Program-made: the position numbers and the translations under genes
In this document: positions 1-8,447 of the stretch, piece by piece
How the letters are laid out: each line of letters opens with the position of its first letter
How positions within the stretch are numbered: position 1 is the first letter of the stretch
Source of the DNA: Paenibacillus alba
Lineage (GTDB): Bacteria > Bacillota > Bacilli > Paenibacillales > NBRC-103111
Length of the DNA: 35,436 bases
Assembly (NCBI RefSeq): GCF_013204855.1
Contig: NZ_JABMKZ010000058.1
Span: forward strand, 1 to 35,436
Direction: 5' to 3'
Notes under the pieces: generated by a model
Told to the model about the DNA's origin: nothing
What the model saw: the letters and a program-made list of their open reading frames with translations, nothing else
Database searches by the model: none

Positions 1-340
1 GAAGGAATTACAATGGAGAGAGTAAAAGAAATTGCTCATTTAATAAATCACGTTACTTGAAAACCATGATATCCCTTTCACCTACTCGACACATGTGGAG
101 TGCTGTGTGTTGTTGGTTAGGAGTAGTGTTTTGGAGCCACATTTACCTGCTTTAATAAATAGCTACTTTGCCCGAAGTTTCTAAAGTTCGGGCTATATTT
201 GTTATAACCAAAGTAATTAATTCAGCGCAGGGCATTTGATGAGGCTTCCGTTCGTCGGATGGAGAATAGTTTTATATAATCATTAGTAGAGTTGATGTTC
301 ATCCGAACAATATCAAGACAGGTCAATTTCATTGACGTGA
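1..340. other. Leading stretch without a recognisable gene
   Basis: No credible gene is seen here. A 15-codon reading frame (ATG at 13, stop at 58-60) follows a GAAGGA motif and could be the 5' scrap of a truncated gene, but nothing supports translation. The only structured element is a hairpin at 170-193, listed separately. Confidence 0.5.
170..193. terminator. Possible weak terminator hairpin
   Basis: GCCCGAA (170-176) pairs perfectly with TTCGGGC (187-193) around a 10-nt loop. It is followed on the plus strand by TATATTTGTT, an interrupted T-run. The stem is short and the tract imperfect, so it may be a weak rho-independent terminator for whatever lay to the left, or just a palindrome. 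Confidence 0.35.
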
Positions 341-808
341 AAGGACTGCAAGCGAGGCATTCAGGAAGGTTCTCGACTGCCCTTCATAAACGAGCAACGG
401 ATGGTAACTCTTACGCCAGCGCTTCGTGTGAGGCGTCGAAGCGTAGGAGTTCCTTATTTCTATTTGATCATAAACATCAAGATGATGACGGGCACAGACG
501 GGGGCTCCGGAGACAGCTGGAACACGGCAGGCTATTCGCTCCACTAGGAATTTGACGAGTTGGAGAAGGCCGGTATCCCGCCGCTTCATGTTCTTCAGAT
601 GACAACCCTGAAAGGGGCTGGATTTCTGGACCGGATGAATGATAGGGGGACCGTGGATACTGGCAGAAACGCCGATTTGGTCCATCTGGACGCCAACCCT
701 ATAGAAAGCGTACAAAATCTTCATGGTATTAACGCTGTGATACGGGCGGGTGCATACCACGATAATCAAAAGCTAAGCTCAATGAAGGAAAGGCTTGGAA
801 CAAAATAG
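341..808 (+). pseudogene. Amidohydrolase C-terminal remnant
   Basis: One frame resembles the C-terminal part of imidazolonepropionase/prolidase-like metal-dependent amidohydrolases. It reads MMTGTDGGSGDSW (from 482), then SLH, a TAG stop at 545-547, then EFDELEKAG. After that comes the family's closing block, with DTGRNADLVHLDANP matching the usual 'GxxADLvxLdgNP' signature, and a natural stop at 806-808. The sequence before 482 is in the same frame but has another stop near 338-340 and is diverged. The N-terminal barrel and most metal ligands are absent, so this is a decayed fragment. The start of homology is approximate. Confidence 0.6.
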
Positions 809-857
809 AATCTAAGGCCAAAATTATCCGCATGATGACAGAGGATCCTGCAAATTT

Positions 858-1590
858 TTATGATATGGAATTTTCAATAGCTTTGTGTTGTTCATTGTTT
901 TCAAATGCCACAGTAAGACGTGGTAAAGGTATACCTAACTTTTTTGCTTCTCTCACAACTTCAAGTACCGCAAAACCTGCTTTAGTATTGTTGTATTCGA
1001 TGAAAAGTCGTGGTAAGCTGCCCTTTGCAAAAATAACCTTGTTAAAAAGCGTACCGAGAAGTGCTGGTGGAATCTTAGTTAACAGTAGAGAAATCGTATC
1101 AATCTTTGCACCTCTTGCTTTAAGTACAGGGATAATTCCTCTCATATTCTTACCAACATTTGCGAATGAGTCACTATGATTCATGAGTGCTGGAAAACTT
1201 CCCAGTTTTAACACCTCGGTCTCTATAGCCGCATTCATGGCAAAGTGATTCCATAGCCAGTTTTGCATATCCTTTATCCAACTAATTTTAAAATGGGCAC
1301 TTTCAAATAGTTCTTTGACCTTGTTGTTAATCTGTTCAGTGCCTACCCGTGGTTTTTCCAGAAATAGCATTTTCAAAAAGCCACCTCTAAGCCTATTGTC
1401 CGTGATGCCGCCGCCTCCTCCTGGGAACCCAAAGACAACATTGTTCATAGATAATGGTGAGATCGATGATTTCAAATCTTGCCAAACGTTATTGAATATT
1501 AGGACAGGGGTGTTTCCAGCAGCAGTCGATAGTAATTGTGCTGCTTCTGGAAGTTGTTCCGTGTTGACACTCACAATAATGAGATCATAA
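858..1590 (-). pseudogene. Ketopantoate reductase-like protein, N-terminus missing
   Basis: The minus-strand product resembles the ApbA/PanE ketopantoate 2-reductase family. It has a YDLIIVSVNTEQL block (end of the Rossmann domain), FGFPGGGGG, and then the helical C-terminal domain. The family starts with a GxGxxG dinucleotide-binding segment at residues of about 5-15, which is absent: homology begins right where the divergent TetR gene starts. The frame stays open further upstream to 1628, but that part is only the antisense of TetR codons. Without the NADPH-binding loop the product should be inactive. Related reductases of this subgroup often sit beside TetR regulators, so the two may once have been an intact divergent pair. 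Confidence 0.65.
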
Positions 1591-2177
1591 TGAATAAGCA
1601 ACCTGAAATTACGGACAAAACAAGGCAAACATTTATAAATGTATTCTGTGATTTATATAGCCAAAAACCAATTGAAAAAATATCCATTCAAGAGATTGCT
1701 AACCAATCAGGATATAATCGCAGTACATTTTATCAATACTTTACGGATATCTATGAGTTGTTGGACTGCGTTGAAGAGCGTGTCTTGAAATCCATTAACG
1801 AGGAAATGGCAGGCAGAGAGTTTTCTACACATACTTTACAAGATGCACTTCAATGCTTGGAAAATGCAGAGGAAATTTCAGTTCTTAAAGCCCTCTTGGG
1901 CGACTATGGTTCTGTTCATTTTGTTGAACGCCTGAAAAGAGAAATTCCCTTTGAGAGATTGATTGTGGACTTTCCAACAAATGATGTCTTAGCACCATAC
2001 ATAATTGAGTTTTACATATCAACATTAATATCTATGTTTCGCCTTTGGATACGCAACGGCAAAGATCTATCATCGGAAGAATTGGTCAAGTTGGTAGATA
2101 GCCTATTTGCAAATGGGATAACACCGTATCATATCTTTGGCATGGTCAATCCGCGGCGCCCTGATTCGAAAAAGTAA
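1590..2177 (+). CDS. TetR/AcrR family transcriptional regulator
   Basis: A 195-residue protein of normal TetR size. Residues of about 10-55 form the DNA-binding domain: RQTFINVFCDLY, IEKISIQEIANQSG, then YNRSTFYQYFTDIYELL, which is the typical TetR helix-turn-helix with its YxYFxxxxxL recognition end. The C-terminal part, including FRLWIRNGKDLSSEEL, resembles the ligand-binding domain of the DhaS-like TetR group. I chose ATG 1590 because TetR homology begins there; the frame is open from 1536 but codes for nothing family-like. No convincing Shine-Dalgarno sequence precedes 1590, and the upstream DNA is the broken reductase gene, so expression is doubtful. Its target would probably be the neighbouring reductase region. 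Confidence 0.85.
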   Translation: MNKQPEITDKTRQTFINVFCDLYSQKPIEKISIQEIANQSGYNRSTFYQYFTDIYELLDCVEERVLKSINEEMAGREFSTHTLQDALQCLENAEEISVLKALLGDYGSVHFVERLKREIPFERLIVDFPTNDVLAPYIIEFYISTLISMFRLWIRNGKDLSSEELVKLVDSLFANGITPYHIFGMVNPRRPDSKK

Positions 2178-2661
2178 GGGGACGAGGAGAAAGAGAATGA
2201 GGGACTTTAATATCGGCTCATCTTGCCATTTGGCAGGTATCATTGGCGCATTCTTGATATACAGGGTAATACGGCCTTGATTTTAACTGAACACATGATC
2301 GAACAACACTCCTATATTACTGACAATGAAAAAAATACGGTGAGCGGCAGTATGAAGTTGATTTTATCAATCAAACGGCAAAATCAATAAATTACGAAAC
2401 CCGCCCATGTTAAGTGCGAGGTATGGATGTCACGGGCTTAAAAGCCTTGTAGGTAAGGGATTTTGGGGTTTACGGGTTGGAATCTGGTGGCTCTAAAATC
2501 CCTTTTTATTACCCGCAGGAACATGTAACTGGGTGGATTGAGCGGCATACAGAGTGGATTAGATGTCATTGCTTGCTGACAGAAAAGGTTAGATGTAAGG
2601 CTCTTATGAGAGAGTAGATTAGACGTGCACCCTATTAGGCGATATTTTTGTGATTTGATTT
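2178..2661. other. Intergenic stretch with gene scraps
   Basis: There is no intact gene. A 27-codon frame at 2197-2280 follows AGGAGA and looks like a truncated leftover. A second scrap around 2290-2410 reads as short, frameshifted pieces. The right part (2531-2625) contains 30-bp periodic repeats, listed separately. Confidence 0.5.
2531..2630. repeat. Imperfect 30-bp direct repeats
   Basis: Three units begin exactly 30 bp apart, at 2551 (AGAGTGGATTAGATGT), 2581 (AGAAAAGGTTAGATGT) and 2611 (AGAGTAGATTAGACGT). A more diverged copy starts at 2531 (GGGTGGATTGAG). Only the first 16 bp of each unit are conserved and the remaining 14 bp vary, which fits spaced protein-binding sites. They could also be the trace of a 10-residue coding repeat on the minus strand. 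They end about 35 bp before the next gene. Confidence 0.6.
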
Positions 2662-3861
2662 TTGGAGGTGTTGAATATAGGAAGGCAATCTGATTATCAT
2701 AACAATCTAAATTCGAATCCATATGAAATAGACCCGGATATTATTAAGGGGAGAATTGGTAAAGAGGCAATTAATGCTGACGAAATTGCGGCTTACCTTA
2801 CAAAGTATTCTAGAAGGGGTGTTACATTTAGCGGGAAAACAATTAGGAGGCTAATCAATAAAATATGTGATTTAAGTGCTGGGATCTTAAAAGTTACAGA
2901 TTTTCAGGTTTCTAGAGATAACAATGAAGCTATGTATTTAATCCAGCCAGAATACCAAGGGTTTATTCTTCCATTAATAGATTCTAGATATTTGCTTGAC
3001 AATAAAAACGACAGAAAGCTCAGTACGAGAGAAGAATTGTACAGTGATCTAGTAGTTAATCTTGAAACTTATATGTCTGAAAAAGATTTAAAAATAATCG
3101 AATCAAATCCAGCGTTTATGAATGCTAAATTGGAGTGTCTGCTATCGGAGAGCATTAATAGGCAAATTTTAATATTAATGCAAAATCTGTTTCATTCAGA
3201 TGAAGTATTGCGGTATAAGTTGATGGAGAAAACACTTGACACTTTGATTGAACTAAATCGAATTTTTATGAAGCAGGAGACGCGTATTTCTTCGTCAAAA
3301 TTAGTTTATGGGCGCGCTTTCGATGAAAGTGCTGATGGTGAGTATAAGAAGAACATGCTTCAAGCCGATGGGCTGGCACAATTCATTATTCAACTCTTAG
3401 GTTTGAAGATGCATGGTGAAAAGTATGAAGATCTAAGTGATGATGAAAAACTTAGTTATCCAGCACTTTGGGCAGCAGCACAAATGTATGATTTTGAAAT
3501 TAAGCCAGAAACTGATGCGGGAAAAGAACTTAACAAAATCAGTGCTGCTATATCAGATAATGAGAAATTTAAAACTCTTGTAAAAAAAGCAAAGGAGATA
3601 CTCAACCTTGATGATCCACGAGAATTTTTTATGTTCAAGGATATAATAAGATTGTCAGCTGCATATTACCTTATGCCATTAGTAGATGATGACGATTATA
3701 AAAATATAATAAAATTTACAGAAAATGCTATCTCTAATGATAAATGGGATGTGCTGCGAAAGTTGTATTGCAACGATGAGTGGGCGAATGATAAAACAAT
3801 TCGGGAACTGAGAAGAATTAATGAACTCAGAGGACTCCACCACTGGACAACCCCTGAATGA
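2662..3861 (+). CDS. Hypothetical protein with possible N-terminal winged helix
   Basis: A soluble, charged protein of about 399 residues that I do not recognise. Residues of about 35-75 (INADEIAAYLTKY, then FSGKTIRRLINKI) look like a helix-turn-helix or winged-helix segment, followed by FQVSRDNNEAMYLI as a possible wing. The rest is predominantly helical with no membrane segment or catalytic motif I can name. The start is unclear. There is no in-frame ATG near the 5' end. TTG at 2662 or 2671 lies at or just after the GGAGG at 2664-2668, and the correctly spaced codon would be ATA at 2677. The 30-bp repeats just upstream suggest it binds its own control region. A plasmid or element replication role is possible but unproven. 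Confidence 0.6.
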   Translation: MEVLNIGRQSDYHNNLNSNPYEIDPDIIKGRIGKEAINADEIAAYLTKYSRRGVTFSGKTIRRLINKICDLSAGILKVTDFQVSRDNNEAMYLIQPEYQGFILPLIDSRYLLDNKNDRKLSTREELYSDLVVNLETYMSEKDLKIIESNPAFMNAKLECLLSESINRQILILMQNLFHSDEVLRYKLMEKTLDTLIELNRIFMKQETRISSSKLVYGRAFDESADGEYKKNMLQADGLAQFIIQLLGLKMHGEKYEDLSDDEKLSYPALWAAAQMYDFEIKPETDAGKELNKISAAISDNEKFKTLVKKAKEILNLDDPREFFMFKDIIRLSAAYYLMPLVDDDDYKNIIKFTENAISNDKWDVLRKLYCNDEWANDKTIRELRRINELRGLHHWTTPE

Positions 3862-3964
3862 GATATTTCCTTTGGCAATAACACTTAACTTATTTACATT
3901 AGAATCAAGCTTCAACACTGTGGCTTAGTGATAATGAAAAAATAAGAGACTGGAGTGTAATGCC

Positions 3965-4330
3965 ATGGAAAAATGTAGTGTTATTTATGTAAAGTACGAG
4001 CCATCAGATACTATTGAGAAACAAGGAAAAAGGAGTTCTATTGAGAAGTATCTAAAACAGGGCTACTATATCAAAGAATCCCGAAATGGTTATTGGGTTT
4101 TAGTAAAACCCGTACAGGTAAACATTAAAATTAGCAATTCTTCGGGAGCTAGGACTTTTAATATAAAGCAGGATATACTCGATCTTTATAAGAAAGATAG
4201 AATTTCAGGGAAATTAACCGATAAATTTGAAAAAGATATACAAATGGAGAAGATTAGTATATATATGGATGCGGAAGGTGATTACGAAATCAGAAAAGAG
4301 ATTAACAAAAACAAAGGCGTTTGCTCGTAA
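3965..4330 (+). CDS. Hypothetical protein, 121 residues
   Basis: A small basic protein with no family I recognise. Residues of about 20-50 contain KRSSIEKYLKQGYYIKES, a pattern resembling a short helix plus strand, followed by NGYWVLVKP. The C-terminal half is rich in Lys, Asp and Glu. There is no signal peptide or membrane segment. The ATG at 3965 has a GGAG motif about 10 bp upstream (TGGAGTGTAATGCC before the start). It lies 100 bp after the preceding hypothetical gene in the same direction and is followed by a long hairpin at 4376-4416, so the two may form one unit. Function unknown. Confidence 0.55.
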   Translation: MEKCSVIYVKYEPSDTIEKQGKRSSIEKYLKQGYYIKESRNGYWVLVKPVQVNIKISNSSGARTFNIKQDILDLYKKDRISGKLTDKFEKDIQMEKISIYMDAEGDYEIRKEINKNKGVCS

Positions 4331-4375
4331 CAATAAAGCTAAATATAAAGAGTTGAACGTTTCTCAGCCAAATAA

Positions 4376-4416
4376 AGCAAGGCACCCTACGCCCAAACTT
4401 CGTAGAGTGCCTTGCT
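4376..4416. terminator. Long perfect hairpin, likely terminator
   Basis: AGCAAGGCAC plus CTACG (4376-4391) pairs with CGTAG plus GTGCCTTGCT (4401-4416): 15 of 16 positions pair, with one C-A mismatch and a 9-nt loop. It sits between the convergent 3' ends of the 121-residue gene (plus) and the recombinase remnant (minus). On the minus strand it is followed by TTTATTTGG, and on the plus strand by TGCTTTATCGTT. A bidirectional terminator is likely. Confidence 0.6.
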
Positions 4417-4426
4417 TGCTTTATCG

Positions 4427-4912
4427 TTATCCTTCTACATCCACCGTCACGCCGTACTTGAATTCTACGGTGAACTTGTCCCCGTGGAACCGTGACTTTC
4501 TCAATCAGCCGCCTGACCAGTTGCTCGTCGTATTTGGTAATGGTGGTGGGCTGCTCCTGTAGAAATGCGCTCATGTCGGCGATTCGATTGCGAAGCTCGT
4601 CCCGACCTGCGTTTTCTACTTGAACCTTTTGCTTCTGCTCGCGCAGATGGTAGATTTCCTCCGGCGGAGCACCTCGCCTTAGTTGCCACTAATAATCATC
4701 TGGGCGAAGCTGCAGTTTTTGGTATGCACGACGCGGCGTCTGATCGATTCTACTTGCACCTGCATGAAAATTTCAAACGGGATAAAAGCCTCGTGGTTGT
4801 TTTCAACATAATATCGGGGAACAAGGCCATTATACTTAACCCGCTTTTTGGTTATAAAATCAACCGTGTTTGTTGTGCTATTGTGTGCCATAGTGGGAAG
4901 GGTTCCTATCAA
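4427..4912 (-). pseudogene. Large serine recombinase, C-terminal remnant
   Basis: Read on the minus strand, the blocks match the C-terminal half of large serine recombinases (phage integrase/element excision type). First come TVDFITKKRVKYNG and YYVENNHEAFIP (recombinase domain). They are followed by EEIYHLREQKQKVQ and NRIADMSAFLQEQP (coiled coil), then YDEQLVRRLIEKVTV, and in a shifted frame DKFTVEFKYGVTVDVEG and a TAA at 4427-4429. The catalytic N-terminal resolvase domain is missing, the zinc-ribbon region is deleted, and there is at least one frameshift near 4485. It is therefore a dead relic of an integrated element. Its GC content is visibly higher than that of the neighbouring genes. 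Confidence 0.75.
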
Positions 4913-5038
4913 ATTACATTTGGATGTTTATTTCTTTTTTTTGATGTGGTAAAAATGAAGATATAAAAACCGCCCAATGTGAATTGGACGATTGATAAAA
5001 TGAAATGTACACATTTTCACTTTGAAGAGAGGTGCTTT

Positions 5039-5140
5039 ATGGGAGAATGGGCAAAACCTAATAATTTTTCTGCTGCCTTTAGATTAACTAGTTCGAAATA
5101 TGCTGATGATCAATCAATTGAGTATGTCGCAACTGACTGA
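5039..5140 (+). CDS. Short reading frame, 33 residues
   Basis: An ATG preceded by AAGAGAGG at suitable spacing opens a 33-residue frame (starts MGEWAKPNNFSAAF). It overlaps, in another frame, a second 40-residue frame at 5124-5246 that starts MSQLTEADPDEIF. Together they may be one small gene broken by a frameshift. I recognise neither, and both may be leftovers of the adjacent mobile-element debris. Confidence 0.25.
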   Translation: MGEWAKPNNFSAAFRLTSSKYADDQSIEYVATD

Positions 5141-5246
5141 AGCCGATCCAGATGAAATCTTTATGGAGAGGGATATAAGGCTCCGCTACGACTGGATGCT
5201 CAGGGCACAGCAAGAAAGTAATGCATATCGACATAAGATACAGTAG
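5124..5246 (+). CDS. Short reading frame, 40 residues
   Basis: A small, charged, helical peptide (TEADPDEIFMERDIRLRY, then DWMLRAQQESNAYRHKIQ). It has no ribosome binding site of its own and overlaps the end of the preceding 33-residue frame by 17 bp, which would suit a +1 frameshifted continuation. Family not recognised. Confidence 0.25.
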   Translation: MSQLTEADPDEIFMERDIRLRYDWMLRAQQESNAYRHKIQ

Positions 5247-5506
5247 GTGATGGAATGGTTGTATAAAAATGAATAGCTTATATTAAAAATATTAAGTGTC
5301 ATATTCATATGATGGGGAACCGGATTAATTCTTGCCAGTGAATATTATCAGTCTGTCGAAAGTTTATTTATAGGCATTTTAATTTACGGTATATATCGAA
5401 TAAGTTCGAAGCTTGAGAACAAGGCATGTTTATTCCTAATAGAAATAAAATGGGAATAATTAGAATATTTGTTCGGAACCCAAACCATCGAGCTGTTCAA
5501 GGCGAT
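5247..5506. other. Intergenic stretch downstream of plsX
   Basis: I see no gene here. An AT-rich inverted repeat (TTATTCC near 5430, GGAATAA near 5453) could loosely serve as a transcription end for plsX on the minus strand, but it has no GC-rich stem. Confidence 0.4.
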
Positions 5507-6475
5507 TTATTTAATGAAATTTATGTAATTGTTTACGACCAACTTTTGGGCTTGAATAATTGCATTCTTAATAGCAGTTGAGTTTGAAGATCCATGGCTC
5601 TTGATACACACTCCGTTAATCCCCAAGAGGGGAGCGCCACCAAACTCTCTATAGTCCATCTTTTTCTTGAAATCTCTGAGAGTAGGTAACAAAGTTAGCA
5701 TAGCTATTTTTGTTATCATATTCTTATTAACTTGCTCTTTGAGTAATGAGAAGAACGTTTCAATAACACCTTCGAAAGATTTCAAAAGTATATTTCCGCT
5801 AAAGGCATCACAAATTATTACATCACAATGTCCTTTTAAAACATCTCTTGCTTCAACGTTACCAATAAAATTTATTTCTTCTTTAAGTAACATGTTAAAT
5901 GTGGTCCTAATCAACTCATTCCCTTTGCCTTTTTCAGTTCCAACATTAAGAAGGCCAATCTTTGGATTAGTTACCCCCTTCATTTTATTCACATATAAAC
6001 TTCCCATTTTAGCGTATTGAATAAGATTTTCAGGTTTGGCATCAATATTTGCTCCTAGATCTAATATGAGGACATCATTTCCGTCATAAGTGGGTATTAA
6101 CTGTGCAAGTGCGGGGCGTTCAATTTCTTGTAATCTACCTATAATAAGTATTCCCATCGCAACTAAAGCACCTGTATTGCCCGCGGAAACCATAGCATCT
6201 GCTTTACCTTCCCGAATAAGGTTTCCTGCGATAACTAACGAAGATTTTTTTTTCCGTCGCACTGAACTAACAGGATCATCATGTGCTGTAATAATTTCAG
6301 AAGTATGAAACAATTGGATATTAGGAAGATTCTCTTTCAAATAAGGCTTGGCTTGATTTTCATCGCCAACTAATATTAGTTCCACATCTTTTAGTTCTTT
6401 AGCCGCTAAAATTGCTCCTTCAACGTTCATTTTAGGGGCAAAGTCCCCTCCCATAATATCAATGGCAATTCGCAT
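5507..6475 (-). CDS. plsX: Phosphate acyltransferase PlsX
   Basis: PlsX converts acyl-ACP and phosphate to acyl-phosphate, feeding PlsY/PlsC in membrane phospholipid synthesis; it is a peripheral cytoplasmic enzyme. The 322-residue length is normal for the family. Visible family blocks are MRIAIDIMGGDFAP (1-14), HDDP (65-68), RRKKKSS (73-79), SAGNTGALVA (97-106), LLNVGTEKGKGNE and YREFGGAPLLGINGV. I chose the ATG at 6475 because GGGGGA lies 7 bp before it and because the family begins MRIAIDxMGGD; the frame is open 5 codons further. Housekeeping plsX normally sits with fapR, fabD, fabG and acpP. Here it stands alone between element remnants, close to a PKS cluster, so it may be a second copy. 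All key blocks look intact, so it is probably functional. A self-resistance role is inference. Confidence 0.92.
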   Translation of the reverse strand: MRIAIDIMGGDFAPKMNVEGAILAAKELKDVELILVGDENQAKPYLKENLPNIQLFHTSEIITAHDDPVSSVRRKKKSSLVIAGNLIREGKADAMVSAGNTGALVAMGILIIGRLQEIERPALAQLIPTYDGNDVLILDLGANIDAKPENLIQYAKMGSLYVNKMKGVTNPKIGLLNVGTEKGKGNELIRTTFNMLLKEEINFIGNVEARDVLKGHCDVIICDAFSGNILLKSFEGVIETFFSLLKEQVNKNMITKIAMLTLLPTLRDFKKKMDYREFGGAPLLGINGVCIKSHGSSNSTAIKNAIIQAQKLVVNNYINFIK

Positions 6476-6728
6476 GGTGATTTCCCCCAATAATTTTAAT
6501 TGACTTGCTTATTGTTTTTTCTAAAAAAAAAATTTTCGGAAAATTCTAAGACATAAAAAATGCTTCCTCGTTATAGTGCATGGTTAAAGTCTACATTATA
6601 GAAAAATAGTCAATACTTCTTAATGATATGTTAATAGGATAGGAGCGGATTGACGATGTGAACTTCATTTTAGCAGTAAGGACAATATATCTAGTAGAAA
6701 TGTTAAAGCTGCATCGTAATTAAAAAAA

Positions 6729-7850
6729 ATGGAAGTTGGCCTTTGTTGAATTCGACAACAAAGAACAAGCCTAGCATTTGCTTCTTGTCGTCGAACGTGG
6801 AGCTGTACCCGCTTGCCCCTTGTGCGGGAAAGCCTGTAAATCTCATGATACAGAACCGAAAGATTGGCGGCATTTGTATTTCTGGGAGTGGAAAACTTAT
6901 ATGCATGCCAGAATTTCAGAAAAGTGACGCAAGTACAAGTAAAATTGGCCAGGTAGCTCTCTCAATTTCACCATGCTGTTCGAAGCGTTGGCCAAGTGAT
7001 TAATGGCTGAAATGCCCCTTAATTCAACAGCCCGAGAGCTTCGAAAGCAGGGATAAAACCATGTCAGAACTGGACTTATTGGGCCGTGAAACGGATCGCC
7101 CTTGGTGAAACCTCTTCCAGACGCGGACCTCGGTATATTACCTTGTTCGTCGATGTTGACCGGAAAACCGTTTTATTCGCGACGGAAGGAAAAGGCATGG
7201 ATACTCTGGAGCGATTCCATGTTCCTCTAGCTGAAAAGAACATTCCAGCCGAGCAAATCAAGGAAATAGGATGTGATATGTCGCCGTCTTTTATCCGTGG
7301 CATCGAAGAATTCTTTCAGGGAGCCGAGATCACATTTAAAAAAATTAATGTGATGAAGCTGGTTGGTGAAGCGGTCGACGAAGTACGGATTCAGGAACAA
7401 AAGCAGAAGCCCTAACTGAAACGAACTAAGTACATATGGCTGAAAAACGAAGAGTATCTCAAGGCAGAGCAGAAAGAAACCTTGATGCGGCTCAAGGAAA
7501 GAATCTGCAAACCGATTGTAAGTATCGCTTAAAGCTAGTGATGCAGAACTTCTGTACAATACCGCATATACTCGCTTATGTGTATCATCGTCAATAGATC
7601 AGCTGTGCGACTCGTTCACAACTTGCCCCTATGATGAAAGTGTCCAAAACCATAAAGCAAGATGAGGAAGGCAGCCTCCGTTGGTTTCATTGCAAGATGA
7701 CGAATGGTTTGCTTGAAGGAAGTAACGGTCAGCTGCAACCAGTCAAACGAAAAGCAAGGGGATACCCGTAGAAAACTTGATTGTATGGGTCTATATGACC
7801 GCGAACAAGCTTCGTTTTCCGACGCTTGCGGCACGTCGAGTATCATATCT
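6729..7850 (+). pseudogene. ISL3-family transposase, decayed
   Basis: Pieces of an ISL3-type DDE transposase occur in order but in different frames. At 6733 KLAFVEFDNKEQA is cut by TAG at 6772-6774. The N-terminal zinc finger PACPLCGKACKSHD (from about 6810) and WRHLYFWEWKTYMHARIS follow, then several frameshifts. The catalytic region at 7086-7415 reads ETSSRRGPRYITLFVDVD, EIGCDMSPSFIRGIEEF and VMKLVGEAVDEVR. Finally come WFHCKMTNGLLEGSN (7680-7725) and the closing ANKLRFPTL (about 7800). The first catalytic Asp (normally in GxDET) reads ALGET here, so it is lost as well. No transposition activity is possible from this copy. Confidence 0.85.
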
Positions 7851-7871
7851 CTTTCCGCCTTCTTACCCGGC

Positions 7872-7929
7872 TTCAGATGTTGAAACAGCGGTCAAAGCAC
7901 TCTCCTTGAGGGCTGTTTCAACATCTGAA
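7872..7929. repeat. 18-bp perfect inverted repeat (hairpin)
   Basis: TTCAGATGTTGAAACAGC (7872-7889) and its exact reverse complement (7912-7929) flank a 22-nt spacer in which TCAA/TTGA can pair further. It lies just after the ISL3 transposase reading frame. It may be a terminator-like structure of the element, or a scar where two copies of one element end met in opposite orientation. Confidence 0.75.
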
Positions 7930-7964
7930 AATCTCTTAATGGCGGAAAGGGTTACGAATCGATG

Positions 7965-8001
7965 TAGGCTCTCATACACACCCGGTAGAGTGAAGAGCCT
8001 A
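7965..8001. repeat. Possible ISL3 element right end
   Basis: TAGGCTCT (7965-7972) and AGAGCCTA (7994-8001) are perfect inverted copies. ISL3-family terminal repeats commonly begin GGCTCTT or similar, and the minus strand reads GGCTCTTCACTCTACC inward from 8000. This would place the right end of the decayed element at about 8001. A matching left end was not found, so the boundary is tentative. Confidence 0.4.
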
Positions 8002-8447
8002 AAAAGTTTACTTGTCTACACTAGAGTAGGATTTGCTTACAAGACAGACGAATCACCGATAACGTTTGCTCCGGTGCAAAATTGTGATTGAAGAAATATT
8101 CTATGATACGCCGAAAAAGTCAATTAACATAGCTATGCTAAGAGAATCTACTTCAATTAATTACGTGAATAAAGTTAGATTACTAAATTTACCCAAAATT
8201 TCAACATCCTAATGAATTATATCATACCCGGAGTGCCACTTCAAAAACTCTTAAATGCCACGAAATATGCTAAAGCACATTCAGATCAGATGTTGAGTTT
8301 GGGCATGTATTTCCAAACGAAACATGGGTTGTGTGACATCATGGACTGGTATTTCCGTTACATCCTAGATTGGCAGCTTGATCTGAGCCTAGAGATAGGG
8401 GGTGGAGTCCGTGAAATTGAGCATTAGTACAGCATAAGCTTGCATTA
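8002..8447. other. Stretch without a recognisable gene
   Basis: The only sizeable frame (8212-8427, plus, starts MNYIIPGVPLQKLL) has no ribosome binding site and no family I recognise. It may be debris of another mobile element. A 5-bp hairpin at 8438-8455 overlaps the loaP stop codon and lacks a T-run. Confidence 0.4.

Noticed and set aside
6595..6613. plsX promoter from TTGACT and TATAAT on the minus strand
   Set aside because: The two boxes are only about 7 bp apart, far from the 16-18 bp needed; another -35 for that TATAAT was not convincing.
8212..8427. 71-residue plus-strand reading frame as a gene
   Set aside because: No ribosome binding site, no recognisable motif, and it lies in mobile-element debris.
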